Assembly: GCA_038250235.1 (NCBI GenBank)
Contig: JBBSCO010000001.1
Span: forward strand, 1-64,000
DNA length: 64,000 bases
Origin: JAAUTS01 sp038250235
GTDB lineage: Bacteria > Verrucomicrobiota > Verrucomicrobiia > Methylacidiphilales > JAAUTS01
Direction: 5' to 3'
A program made the translations under genes and the position numbers. Under the pieces are notes generated by a model. That model ran no database searches, was not told where the DNA came from, and was given only the letters and a program-made list of their open reading frames with translations. Position 1 is the stretch's first letter. Each line of letters begins with the position of its first letter. Shown here piece by piece: positions 54,197 through 63,238 of the stretch.

Positions 54197-54540
54197 CTCC
54201 GAAACGCTGGATATGGCGCAGCAAAAGCTTGGGGATCGAGGAAAACAGGAGGCCTACCGTCAAGGGCATCAACCGGATTACCTGATTTACTAATAGATCC
54301 GTGGGATAGACTACAGGCTCAACCCGTAGGGCGGGGGAGCTTTTGCCCCTGACCGTTGTTGCTCCCCGCTCCCCGCGCCTTGGCCAGAAACAAAATCTCC
54401 CGCCGCGACTGTAGTCTATACCACTGATCTATCAGCAACTCAACCTAACAATCACCTGACTCTTCAACTATTATCCGGACAAGCCCGGCACTTTCTGAGG
54501 TAATTGCTTCCCTAGTTTAGGGCAAGCGGTAGAGTCAGTG
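54197..54540. other. 344-bp gene-free stretch with a palindromic element
   Basis: No gene is seen. The central part (54289-54437) is a large inverted repeat with a GC-rich inner palindrome; the remainder has no feature I can name. Confidence 0.6.
54289..54437. repeat. Palindromic intergenic element with about 21-29 bp inverted arms
   Basis: The left arm 54296-54316 (GATCCGTGGGATAGACTACA plus G) and the right arm 54409-54429 are reverse complements at 19 of 21 positions, and the match extends outward about eight more bases with two mismatches. The centre contains GCGGGGGAGC and GCTCCCCGC, which pair as an inner hairpin. It resembles a MITE or large REP-type element. Confidence 0.6.
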
Positions 54541-55776
54541 ATGGTCATCAAAGCGGTCTTTCTTCTGATTTTTTGTTTCATCGGGCTTTTTTTGTCCGAT
54601 ATAAGGGCTGATGAGTATGCGCAAATCCATGATCCTTCCGGCCTGGCCAAGGTCTATGCCGGTAAAAACCTGAAGGCTCCTGTCATTTATCGGGCTAAAA
54701 ATGGGGAGATCTTCCGTTTTGAGTGGGATGAACACTGGAGCGAAGTCTATCTGAAATCAGGCAGATCCGGCTGGGTTCAGACCCGCGCCCTAAGGCTTCA
54801 TTTTACGGAGAAAGATCTGCCGATCGACGAGGCGGATCTGGCAGAGCCCTCGGAGATTGATGAGTTGGCGCAGTCACGTGGATTTTCTTACGCGCGGGAT
54901 TCTCGGCTTGCAGCACGTGGGGATTTCGAATTGTTGAAAAAATTCTTCGAGATTGTGTGGGCTGCTGATGGAGCCGCAGCCGAGAGTGTGGGTAATCTTC
55001 CCACCGTGGTTTACCACCTTCTGGGAGATGAGAAGTTCGCCCAATTTTTAAAAGCCCAGCCCCTGTCTTACCGGATGATGGTGCGTGGAGAGATTCTTTA
55101 CAGTGGCACGACAACGCCGACCGGCCTTTATCTGAGCCTTCATTTTCCCAAGACATCGGCCCTACTTTTTCAGACTGAGATGATTGATTGGCCTTCACCG
55201 GACGGACGATACGCCATCCGCAAAGTTTTCAGTAACGGCCTGGATTTGGCGGGTTCCAAAGTGGTGGAGGCGGAATTGATCGAAAAAAAAAGCGGGCGTG
55301 TTCTTTGTAATCTCATGCCTGGTGACATTGGCACGGGTGCGGAGCGTGAAGGAGAAGCTTTGTGGTCATCGGATTCGAAACGGGTAGTCTGTTTAAGCAG
55401 CGACTTGAATGTGCGACAAGGCAATTTGTTTGATAAGCCGACTCCGCCGCCTCTGAAAAAGCAGGTTGCCGTTTATCAACTTCAGGGTGACTCCTTCGTC
55501 CGCGTTGAACTTTCTCTGGATGCCAGCCCTAATCAGTTGAAAGATATGGAGCTGAAAGGTGCCATCCCGGGTCAGATCTACACGGAGCCCCTGAGCTGGC
55601 TCAAGCCGAATGTTCTCCTGCTTCGGCGCCATGAATATTATCAGAAAATCATGCCGGTGGTACTGGAAGGCGTCACTTTCGAGTCCATTCGAGATTTGGC
55701 CCGCGAATATGAAATTACTTTAACTTTTCAGTCGGATGGGAAAGTTGCAAGTAATTGGAGAAGACTAAGAAATTGA
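54541..55776 (+). CDS. Secreted protein with SH3-like N-terminal domain, unknown function
   Basis: A 411-residue exported protein (IKAVFLLIFCFIGLFLSDIRA signal, mature from DEYAQ). Residues about 25-80 resemble a bacterial SH3 domain (GLAKVYAGKNLKAPVIYRAK, then WSEVYLKSGRSGWVQTRALR). The remainder has beta-propeller-like strands (SPDGRYAIRKVF, ALWSSDSKRVVCLSSD), with WSSDSKR similar to WD40/TolB-like repeats. A GTG directly before the ATG (54538) may also be used. No enzymatic motif was seen. Confidence 0.7.
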   Translation: MVIKAVFLLIFCFIGLFLSDIRADEYAQIHDPSGLAKVYAGKNLKAPVIYRAKNGEIFRFEWDEHWSEVYLKSGRSGWVQTRALRLHFTEKDLPIDEADLAEPSEIDELAQSRGFSYARDSRLAARGDFELLKKFFEIVWAADGAAAESVGNLPTVVYHLLGDEKFAQFLKAQPLSYRMMVRGEILYSGTTTPTGLYLSLHFPKTSALLFQTEMIDWPSPDGRYAIRKVFSNGLDLAGSKVVEAELIEKKSGRVLCNLMPGDIGTGAEREGEALWSSDSKRVVCLSSDLNVRQGNLFDKPTPPPLKKQVAVYQLQGDSFVRVELSLDASPNQLKDMELKGAIPGQIYTEPLSWLKPNVLLLRRHEYYQKIMPVVLEGVTFESIRDLAREYEITLTFQSDGKVASNWRRLRN

Positions 55777-55879
55777 GCAGAGTCAGGCGAAGAAAAAAGG
55801 ATTGCGTGCCCAAGGTATTTTCATACTTTTGTTAGTCACCTAATAATGGGGCTGGAAACTTTTAAACTATCCTATGGAT

Positions 55880-57149
55880 AACATGTTAGGTTACTTTGGG
55901 GTGCACTTTCGTTGGTGGCATCGATTATCAGTCTGGCCTTTGCGGGTGGGTTGATCGCTTGGATACTAAAACAGCCGCGGGGCAACGAAAAATGAGGGAG
56001 ATTGCCCTGGCCATTCAAGATGGCACGAAGGCGTATCTCAACCGTCAGGTTATCACCATCAGTGTTATCTCTGTGGGGTTGTTTATCCTTCTTTTTTTTC
56101 AAGGTTTGACTGGGCGGTCAGCGCAGGTTTTTTTGGGGTGCTGCCTGCAGTCTCTTGGCCGGCTACCTCGGAATGCGGATCGCTGTTCTTGCCAATGTGA
56201 GGACAACTTTTGCCGCGACCCTCAGCCGATCCAAAGCGTTGCGTGTTGCCTTCAACGCCGGTGCTATCACCGGGATGTTGGTGGCGGGTTTGGCCTTGTT
56301 GAGTGTGGGTCTTTTCTTTCTACTCATTTCCCGTTTGTTAGACCTTAAGCCCGCCGTCGACAGTCTCATTGGATTGGCCTTGGGCAGCAGCCTTATCAAT
56401 GTTGTTGCCCGTCTTGGCGGAGGTAATTACGCCAAGGGAGCCGATGTCGGGGCGGATCTCGTCGGAAAATTTGAAAGTAACCTTGGGAAGATGATCCTAG
56501 AAATCCCGACACCATCGCGGACAACGTGGACGACAACGTGGGTGACTGCGCGGGTATGGCAACGGATTTTCATGAAACCTATGTGGTCAGTTTGATCGGG
56601 GCAGTCCTGACGGCTTTCCTGCTCCTTAGCAGCAAAGAAGGTTCGGATCCGTCCGTGGTGCAGGCGGCGATTGCCTATTTGTTTATTGTTGGGGCCCTCT
56701 CGGTGAGCGGAGCGATTGCCGGTATTATGTTGGTGAGTTCAAGAGAGGTAGGCCCGGCTCAGCTTCTGCGTGGCGAAGTTTTGGTGAGTGCGTTGATCAC
56801 AGCGGCATCCTTTGGCCCGTCACCCATACTCTTTTTCCCCAGGGTCTTGATATCGACGGGAAGCCTTCCACGGCGACTTCCATTTATTGGGGTAGTAATT
56901 TCTATGACTTACAGCGGTGGAGACTGGGATAATAAAAAAAAAGTCCACGCAGCTGCCATAACCGGAGATACGGTGGGAGACCCTTACAAGGACACTTCGG
57001 GTCCTGCCATTAATCCGATGATCAAAGTGGTCAATATTGTGGCCATCCTGATTATCTCCATTTTCTTTGCACCCAAGGACAAGCTTTTTACCCTTGATAA
57101 ACACGAGAAGGCTCCGGTTGTGCAGATGCAGACGATCAGCCCTCGCTGA
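55880..57149 (+). pseudogene. hppA: Decayed membrane-bound proton-translocating pyrophosphatase
   Basis: Remnant of an H+-pumping inorganic pyrophosphatase. Recognisable pieces occur in order but in different frames: [94 protein letters not shown] and [20 protein letters not shown]. Frameshifts fall at homopolymers near 55898 (G), 55988 (A), 56128 (T), 56485 (G) and about 56830. Between about 56890 and 56915 the protein jumps from the residue-310 region to the residue-600 region, an internal deletion of roughly 290 codons, including most of the substrate-binding and channel helices. The intact enzyme is about 690 residues; it cannot be functional here. Confidence 0.9.
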
Positions 57150-57268
57150 TTCGTTTCTTGTTTTCACATCTTGTTTGTGCGGCGGCACAGACGGGGTGAT
57201 TTTTTGGGCTTTCACTTTACCCTCCTACACGGCATGGTGGGAACAGAGCCGGGAAGGGTTCTGTTTCG

Positions 57269-59083
57269 TTGAAAGAGCCGAACACTTACTATCAATACGC
57301 TGTTAAAACACGTAGGCTGTTAACGCAGGCGTTGGAATACAGCCAACTGGCCTTTTTTCCCAATCGCAGCTTTTTCCGCTCCTACAGTAAAGCCACATTC
57401 CGTAAAGATCTACGTGCCGCAGGCAATGTTGCGGTTCTGGCCTTTCCCCAGGGAATAGCGTTTGCTCTCATGGCGGGCCTTCCGATTGAATATGGCATTT
57501 ACGGTTCTGCCGTTGCCTCCATCGTGGCACCTTTTTTTGCCAGCTCCCGCTTTACCGTTATTGGCCCAACCAATGCGACTTCGGTTCTGATTTTGAGCAC
57601 CTTTCTTGTCTTGGGCCCGGCCGCCGACAAAGTGCAGACCATGAGCATGCTTCTGCTTTTGGTGGGGTTGTTTCTCATTGCCGGAGCTTTTTTGAGGGTG
57701 GCGACTCTTTTCCAGTATGTGTCACAAACCGTGGTGATTGCCTATATTACAGCCGCCGCAACGCTGATTGTGGCTAATCAGATCCACAACGTGTTGGGCT
57801 ATCCGCTGGAAGGGGCGGGGGCTTTCGGTGATGTTTGTCTGAAAACCATACAGTATTTACCCGAGACCCATTGGCCTTCCTTGACCATCGGATTGCTGAC
57901 GGCTGTCATCTGGTTTCTGACGGCGCGTCACTTCAAGCGACTGCCAACGGTGGCAGTTACCCTGGTTCTGGCCTCCATTTTGGCCTGGATATTGTCCAAG
58001 GCGGGATTACAGGTGGAGAATCTTGGAGGTATTCCGATGGGACATTGGCCCGTTTCCTTTCCTGTTCTTGATTTTGAGATGATGAGCCAATTGGCCAGCT
58101 CTGCTTTGGCCATTGCCTTTCTTTGTGTCCTGGAGGCCAACTCCATCGGGAAGTCCATCGCCAATCGGGCAGGTGACCGGCTTGATAGTAACCAGGAAAT
58201 GCTGGGAGTGGGTGCGGCCAATTTGGCCTGCTCCATTTTTTCCGGCATGCCCGCCTCCGGTTCTTTGACCCGCTCGAATCTCAATTGGAAAAGTGGTGCG
58301 CTGACACCCATGTCCAGTATTATCAGTGGGTTGCTTTGCGCCGGGGCTGTTCTTCTTTTGGGCCCCTTGTTTGTTTACATCCCCAAGCCAGCTTTGGCGG
58401 TCATTGTCATTATTGTCGGATTGTCCCTGATCAACAAAGATCAGATCAAAGTGGCCTTCCGCTCCACGCGCTCGGATCGGATTGTTTTTTTGATCACGCT
58501 GGCAGCAGGCCTGCTGTTCGCTCTCGATTTCGCCATCTACCTAGGTGTGGCGGCATCCATCGTCCTCTTTCTGCGTAAAGCGAGCGAGCCTGAACTGGTA
58601 GAATACAGTTTTAACGAGCAGGGGAATCTCCAGGAGATGGATAAGGCCCAGACCAGAACCAATCCGGAAATTTCCATTGTCCATGTGGAAGGGGACCTTT
58701 TTTTCGGCGCTTCGGAACTTTTCCGGGACCAGGTCAGGAGGGTCTGCGAAGATTCCAATCTCAAGGTGATCATTCTTCGCCTGAAAAACGCCTATCATCT
58801 GGATGCAACCAGTGTGCTGGCCCTGGAAGAATTGATTCGTTACATGCGGGAAAGTGACCGCCATCTCATCATCAGTGGAGCACGGAAAGACGTGTACCGG
58901 GTGGTGAAAAATTCTGGACTGATTGATTATCTCGGTCGCGAAAACTTTTTCATGGGTTCACCTCAGAATCCGAATGTCGCCACACGTAACGCTCTCAAAA
59001 GAGCCCAGCAGTTGATTGGAGACAGGAAGGCGGAGATCAAAATTTATTACGATGCCAAGAAAGCTCCAGTTGGGAAGGCCTAG
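57269..59083 (+). CDS. SulP-family anion transporter with STAS domain
   Basis: Inner-membrane transporter of the SulP/SLC26 family, moving sulphate, bicarbonate or another anion. Residues about 40-440 hold 10-12 membrane helices (including GNVAVLAFPQGIAFALMAGL and PIEYGIYGSAVASIVAPFF, then GPTNATSVLILSTF). Residues about 465-590 form the cytoplasmic STAS domain (ISIVHVEGDLFFGASELF, NLKVIILRLKNAYHLDATSV). The start is TTG with GGGAAGGG about 12 bases upstream. The substrate cannot be told; no carbonic anhydrase or sulphate gene is adjacent. Confidence 0.9.
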   Translation: MKEPNTYYQYAVKTRRLLTQALEYSQLAFFPNRSFFRSYSKATFRKDLRAAGNVAVLAFPQGIAFALMAGLPIEYGIYGSAVASIVAPFFASSRFTVIGPTNATSVLILSTFLVLGPAADKVQTMSMLLLLVGLFLIAGAFLRVATLFQYVSQTVVIAYITAAATLIVANQIHNVLGYPLEGAGAFGDVCLKTIQYLPETHWPSLTIGLLTAVIWFLTARHFKRLPTVAVTLVLASILAWILSKAGLQVENLGGIPMGHWPVSFPVLDFEMMSQLASSALAIAFLCVLEANSIGKSIANRAGDRLDSNQEMLGVGAANLACSIFSGMPASGSLTRSNLNWKSGALTPMSSIISGLLCAGAVLLLGPLFVYIPKPALAVIVIIVGLSLINKDQIKVAFRSTRSDRIVFLITLAAGLLFALDFAIYLGVAASIVLFLRKASEPELVEYSFNEQGNLQEMDKAQTRTNPEISIVHVEGDLFFGASELFRDQVRRVCEDSNLKVIILRLKNAYHLDATSVLALEELIRYMRESDRHLIISGARKDVYRVVKNSGLIDYLGRENFFMGSPQNPNVATRNALKRAQQLIGDRKAEIKIYYDAKKAPVGKA

Positions 59084-59182
59084 TTTCTTCCTTACCGTGA
59101 ACGTAGTCAAGAACCCGCACGCATCCTCTCAAGAGAGATTTGTCCTCATGAATTCAGCGACATCCCTGAGTGTGGCCTGTGA

Positions 59183-59207
59183 GTCCTTCGAAACTCAGGA
59201 TGACACA
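59183..59207. repeat. Widespread-type intergenic motif with TCATCCTGAG core
   Basis: Read on the minus strand it begins TGTCATCCTGAGTTTCGAAG. Sequences with this core are scattered in intergenic DNA of many unrelated genomes; only one copy is seen in this window. Confidence 0.3.
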
Positions 59208-59215
59208 GTGGCGCA

Positions 59216-59249
59216 AAAAAGCCCCGTTGAATGAACAACGGGGCTTTTT
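59216..59249. terminator. Bidirectional intrinsic terminator between sulP and the Gfo/Idh gene
   Basis: AAAAAGCCCCGTTG and CAACGGGGCTTTTT pair perfectly around a short loop, with A and T runs on both sides, between two convergent genes. Confidence 0.9.
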
Positions 59250-59262
59250 ATTGAACGCATCC

Positions 59263-60411
59263 TCAGCTCAGCGGATCGATATTGACCCAGGCTCTCTTCT
59301 CCCAGGATTCAATCCCTTTTTCCGCCAATTGAACACCTTTGGCGCCCTCCAGCAGTGACCAGCGGAAAGGTTCGTCCAACGCGATGTGGCGCAGAAACAA
59401 TTCCCACTGGACTTTGAACGCATTGTCGTAGGTTTCTTGTTCAGGAACTTTGCTCCAGCCTTCATAGAAGTTGATGGGGTTGGCGATGTCCGGATTCCAG
59501 ACGGGTTTGGGCGTGTTGCCGTAATGCTGGGTCCAGCATTCACGCAAGCCGCAGACGGCGGAGCCGTGGGTTCCGTCCACCTGTAACGTAAGCAGATCAT
59601 CGCGGCGGACGCGGACAGTCCATGACGAATTGAAGTGAGCAATGACACCACCGGCCAGTTCGAAGGTGGCATAGGCGGAATCGTCCGCCGTGCACTTGTA
59701 GGCTTTGCCTTGTTCGTCGATACGTTCAGGGATGTGGGTCGCACCGATGCACGAGACGGCTTTGACTTCGCCGAAGAGGTTGTCGAGGACATAACGCCAA
59801 TGGCAGAGCATGTCGACGATGATACCGCCGTCGTCTTCCTTACGGTAGTTCCAAGAGGGACGCTGGGCGGGGATGTTATGGCCTTCGTAGACCCAATAGC
59901 CGAACTCGCCGCGGATCGAGAGGATCTTGCCGAAGAAGCCCTGTTCTTGAAGGCGCTTGATTTTCAGCATGCCTGGAAGCCAAAGCTTGTCCTGCACCAC
60001 GCCGTTTTTCACGCCGGCTTTTTTGCAGAGGTGGTAGAGATCGAGGGCGGTTTTGGTATCGACGGCAGTTGGTTTTTCGCAATAGACGTGCTTGCCGGCG
60101 GCGACGGCCTTGTGAACGCCTTCGGCGCGGCGACCCGTAGTCTGGGCATCGAAGTAAACCTGGTAGGATTTGTCGGCCATGACCTCATCAAGATTCGTGG
60201 TCCACTTCTTGACGGAGGTTCTTGCGCAGAGTTCTTTCAGTTTGTCTTCATTGCGTCCCACCAGGATAGGGTCGGGCATGATGATTTCGCTGGGGCTGAC
60301 TTTGACGCCGCCCTGTTTGATGATGGCGTCGATGGAACGGATAAGGTGCTGGTTGGTGCCCATGCGCCCGGTGACGCCGTTCATGATGATTCCGATTTTG
60401 TGTTCTTTCAT
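59263..60411 (-). CDS. Gfo/Idh/MocA-family NAD(P)-dependent sugar dehydrogenase
   Basis: Predicted oxidoreductase acting on a sugar or sugar acid. The N-terminal Rossmann fold begins [13 protein letters not shown], and the catalytic EKP motif is in [12 protein letters not shown]-terminal alpha/beta domain follows with [20 protein letters not shown]. The 382-residue length is normal. It is the last gene of the minus-strand run SDR, GH88, cupin, Gfo/Idh, and so probably processes the sugar freed by the GH88 enzyme. The exact substrate is unknown. Confidence 0.88.
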   Translation of the reverse strand: MKEHKIGIIMNGVTGRMGTNQHLIRSIDAIIKQGGVKVSPSEIIMPDPILVGRNEDKLKELCARTSVKKWTTNLDEVMADKSYQVYFDAQTTGRRAEGVHKAVAAGKHVYCEKPTAVDTKTALDLYHLCKKAGVKNGVVQDKLWLPGMLKIKRLQEQGFFGKILSIRGEFGYWVYEGHNIPAQRPSWNYRKEDDGGIIVDMLCHWRYVLDNLFGEVKAVSCIGATHIPERIDEQGKAYKCTADDSAYATFELAGGVIAHFNSSWTVRVRRDDLLTLQVDGTHGSAVCGLRECWTQHYGNTPKPVWNPDIANPINFYEGWSKVPEQETYDNAFKVQWELFLRHIALDEPFRWSLLEGAKGVQLAEKGIESWEKRAWVNIDPLS

Positions 60412-60461
60412 AAGGAGGGGAAACCCGCGCTAAGACGCCTAGGCGTCAAGGTTGAGATTTA

Positions 60462-60911
60462 TTATTCAGGTTTTTTGGTGCATTGGGGTTGGGCGCCAGG
60501 GGGGAGTGCAGGGACGTCGATGCCGGCTTTGGGCAGGGTGCCATCGAGCTCCTGTCGCCAGTGGGCGACATCTCCGGCGGGGCCGTAGCAATAGATCATG
60601 CGGAGAGGTGCCGTGCCAATGTTAGTCAACTGGTGGAAAACACCGGAAGGAATGTAGACGGCCTGTCCTGTTGTTACGGTCTGTTTTTCTTCGCCCAGGC
60701 ACATCTCACCGGTGCCTTCGACAATGAAGTAAACTTCTTCCTGTTCCTGGTTATGCCATGGGACCTGGCCGCCATCCGGATCCAGGGTGACATTACCCAT
60801 GCTGAAGTTGGCAGCCTGGACGGGGGCGAGGCCTCCGACAAGATTTTGCGTGCGGCGACGGGCGGGATAACGGCGCCCTTCCATTTTTGCGAGGTCGGTT
60901 AGAATCATCAT
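60462..60911 (-). CDS. Single-domain cupin protein
   Basis: A 149-residue cupin. Motif 1 is VPWHNQEQEEVYFIVEGTGE and motif 2 is VYIPSGVFHQLTN, keeping a His, a Glu-rich stretch and the second His as metal ligands. The start is at ATG 60911 or 60908. Single-domain cupins of this size act as sugar isomerases or lyases such as KdgF. In this position, after the GH88 gene and before the Gfo/Idh gene, a KdgF-like role (linearising unsaturated uronate) is possible but not shown. Confidence 0.82.
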   Translation of the reverse strand: MMILTDLAKMEGRRYPARRRTQNLVGGLAPVQAANFSMGNVTLDPDGGQVPWHNQEQEEVYFIVEGTGEMCLGEEKQTVTTGQAVYIPSGVFHQLTNIGTAPLRMIYCYGPAGDVAHWRQELDGTLPKAGIDVPALPPGAQPQCTKKPE

Positions 60912-60920
60912 GATAGAAGT

Positions 60921-62294
60921 TTATGCGAAGAACGTGAGATAGGGTTTTTTGTTGATTTTACGCTGGAGATAGACGCCCAATTCCATCAGATGGTAATCGC
61001 CCCACATGGAGGATTCGCCGTAGGCAGCTTTGTCTTTTTCAGGACGATAATCCCAGCCGTTGGGTTGATGATAGATGCTGTGTAGCAAGAGTCCCTGATG
61101 TTCTTTCTTCGTGGAAAGATAGGGCTCCTGCAAAAGGGATGCCGAGGTGACAAGAGCTGCTTTTTCATAATGTGCAGCAGCGGTTTTGTCGCCTTTCGCT
61201 TCAAGATAGGCTGCGAGTCGGAACAGACCCTGGGCGGTGATGGCAGAGGCCGTGGAATCCACGGGTTCGTAGGCATTAAAGGGATCGGCGGGGCGGTTGA
61301 GATAATCCCCGAGCTTGTGCAGGTTAGGTCCACCCTGATCCCAGTAGCTGATGCCGTCGGTGGGGGTGTTCTCGATGAAATTATCTGCACAGGCTTTGGC
61401 AGCCTTGAACATGAGGGTCTCCCATTTGGATTTCCCTCCGTAGGGCTCGTATTCCCTGGCATCGGTGGCTGCGAGAAGTTCGAGTTCTTCGGCAAAACCA
61501 AGCGTGGCCCAGGATTGTCCGCGGGTCCATGTCGTGAAACCGGAATAACCCTGCTGCGAGTTGGGACAACGGAAGGCACCGTCTTTGGTGTTGAAGACAC
61601 ATTCGTGCGCGGTGCGTCCGTTGACGTCGTAGCTGTCACGACCTTCCCCGTAATAAACACTGTAAAGCGCGGTGGACTCGATGTGCTGCAGCGCACGATC
61701 CAGAAGACTGATGGTTTTGTCGCCTTCACCCATCAGGACATGGCCGAGCCTATGTGCCGTCATTAGGATGCGGCAGGAACGGATGGTGTCGACGAACAGG
61801 GAATGGGGGCCGTTGAAACTATGGATGAAGCCTCCTTCATGGCGGTTGGTCCAACGGGCTGCCTGCACCGCACCGGAAATCTTGATGGCCAGTTCGTAAA
61901 AGTTCTTTTCCCATTCGTTGGCTGGAATGCGCCCTTCCAACATAAGGCGGCGAAGGTTGCCGTAGGTGGAGAGATTGTTGAAACCGTGGTCATGCACGCC
62001 GATGTGGCTGACGTGGGAAGCCATGCGGGCCACGGTGCGGTCACGGCCGGATTTCAGACTGCTTTCATCCCCCGTGGCGTCAAAGTGGAGAACAGCAATG
62101 CCGTAGCGGAAGCCTTCAGTCCACTCGGTCCAACCGCGCGTGGTGTATTTTCCCTTGATGGTGAAGACGGGGGAACCTTTCCCCTCATCGTAATTCTGGT
62201 CAATGGAACTGATTTTTTCTTTGGCCAGGGAGAACATTTGATCGAGGGCTGGCGAAAGGGATTCGAGCTTGGGGGCTTTGTCGATGTTGATCAT
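60921..62294 (-). CDS. Glycoside hydrolase family 88-like unsaturated glucuronyl hydrolase
   Basis: Predicted enzyme removing 4,5-unsaturated uronate from oligosaccharides made by polysaccharide lyases. The (alpha/alpha)6 pattern is visible over 457 residues. Likely catalytic acids are the Asp in GVHDHGFNNLSTYG and the Asp in HSLFVDTIRSCRILMTAHRL, which sit where the two aspartates of GH88 enzymes are found. Further motifs are GFTTWTRGQSWATLGFAEEL and SSMWGDYHLMELG. No signal peptide is present, so it is cytoplasmic. Its context with a cupin, SDR and dehydrogenase fits an uronate-degradation locus. Confidence 0.85.
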   Translation of the reverse strand: MINIDKAPKLESLSPALDQMFSLAKEKISSIDQNYDEGKGSPVFTIKGKYTTRGWTEWTEGFRYGIAVLHFDATGDESSLKSGRDRTVARMASHVSHIGVHDHGFNNLSTYGNLRRLMLEGRIPANEWEKNFYELAIKISGAVQAARWTNRHEGGFIHSFNGPHSLFVDTIRSCRILMTAHRLGHVLMGEGDKTISLLDRALQHIESTALYSVYYGEGRDSYDVNGRTAHECVFNTKDGAFRCPNSQQGYSGFTTWTRGQSWATLGFAEELELLAATDAREYEPYGGKSKWETLMFKAAKACADNFIENTPTDGISYWDQGGPNLHKLGDYLNRPADPFNAYEPVDSTASAITAQGLFRLAAYLEAKGDKTAAAHYEKAALVTSASLLQEPYLSTKKEHQGLLLHSIYHQPNGWDYRPEKDKAAYGESSMWGDYHLMELGVYLQRKINKKPYLTFFA

Positions 62295-62338
62295 ATAAGG
62301 CGAAAGTTTACGGTTTTACGTTTGTCGGTTTAAAGTTA

Positions 62339-63127
62339 TCAGAGCCGTTTTAGATGGAAGCCTCCGTCGACATTGACGACTTCGCCGGTTGAGAAGGGGA
62401 AGCTTCCGGAAAGGATGGCTTCGACCGCCAAGCCGATGTCCTCGGGTTTGCCCCAACGTTTTTGCGGAACCAGACCCTGTGCCAGGAGCGCATCGTATTT
62501 TTCTTTAACACCGCTGGTCATATCGGTTTCCATGATGCCAGGGCGGATTTCGAAAACCTGCACACCTTGTTCAGCCAACCGCGTTGCAAAAAGCTGGGTG
62601 ACCATGGACAGGCCTGCTTTGGAAATACAATATTCGCCCCGGTTGACGGAGGCGGTATAGGCCGAGATGGATGAGATAAACAAAACCTTGAAGCCAGCTT
62701 TCAGGCGGGGTTTGTCCGTGGTTTTCAACCAGTGATTGACCACGGCCTGGGTAAGGAAAAAAGGCCCTTTAAGATTGATACCGAGGACTTCATCAAATGA
62801 TTCTTCGCTCATTTCTGTCAAATCGGCCCTGACGCGGGGAGCGATACCGGCATTGTTCACCAAGGCATCGAGTCGGCCAAAACGAGCCAGAACTTCCTGC
62901 ACCAATCGTTGACGGTTGGCGCTGATACCGATATCGGCTTGAAAGATGTCGAATTGTTGGCTTGGGGAGGACGCCAATTCGCGGCAGAGTTTGGCGGTTT
63001 CTTCGGCTGCGACTTTGTTACCGGCGTAGTTGATGGCGACGTTATGTCCAGATTTGGCTGCATGGAGGGCGATGCCACGGCCCAGACCGCGGCTGGCACC
63101 GGTGATAAGGATTACGGCTTGGTTCAT
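62339..63127 (-). CDS. Short-chain dehydrogenase/reductase
   Basis: NAD(P)-dependent SDR of the classical type, 262 residues. The cofactor motif is ILITGASRGLGRGIALHA, LVNNAGIAPRV holds the NNAG motif, and the catalytic Tyr-Lys is in EYCISKAGLSMV. The C-terminal end FPFSTGEVVNVDGGFHL is typical of FabG-like and KduD-like enzymes. As the first gene of the GH88 locus it may be a KduD-type 2-keto-3-deoxygluconate-pathway reductase; the assignment rests on context. Confidence 0.85.
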   Translation of the reverse strand: MNQAVILITGASRGLGRGIALHAAKSGHNVAINYAGNKVAAEETAKLCRELASSPSQQFDIFQADIGISANRQRLVQEVLARFGRLDALVNNAGIAPRVRADLTEMSEESFDEVLGINLKGPFFLTQAVVNHWLKTTDKPRLKAGFKVLFISSISAYTASVNRGEYCISKAGLSMVTQLFATRLAEQGVQVFEIRPGIMETDMTSGVKEKYDALLAQGLVPQKRWGKPEDIGLAVEAILSGSFPFSTGEVVNVDGGFHLKRL

Positions 63128-63238
63128 GGCTAAAACCTACCTTAGTCCAAAGAAATCCATTAGCAAAGAGCCTTAATTAATAGCACAAATTCGACTTTAT
63201 TTCAGTGATATTTGGGCTATTCATAAGAGAAAGAGATT
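63128..63238. promoter_or_regulatory. Divergent promoter region between the GH88 locus and its AraC-type regulator
   Basis: A 111-bp AT-rich gap separates the SDR start from the AraC-type start. The layout suggests that the regulator acts on its own and the catabolic promoter here. No clear operator was identified. Confidence 0.4.

Noticed and set aside
59635..60588. 317-codon plus-strand frame opposite the Gfo/Idh gene
   Set aside because: Shadow of the dehydrogenase and part of the cupin gene; composition is dominated by Asp, Phe and Gly from antisense codons.
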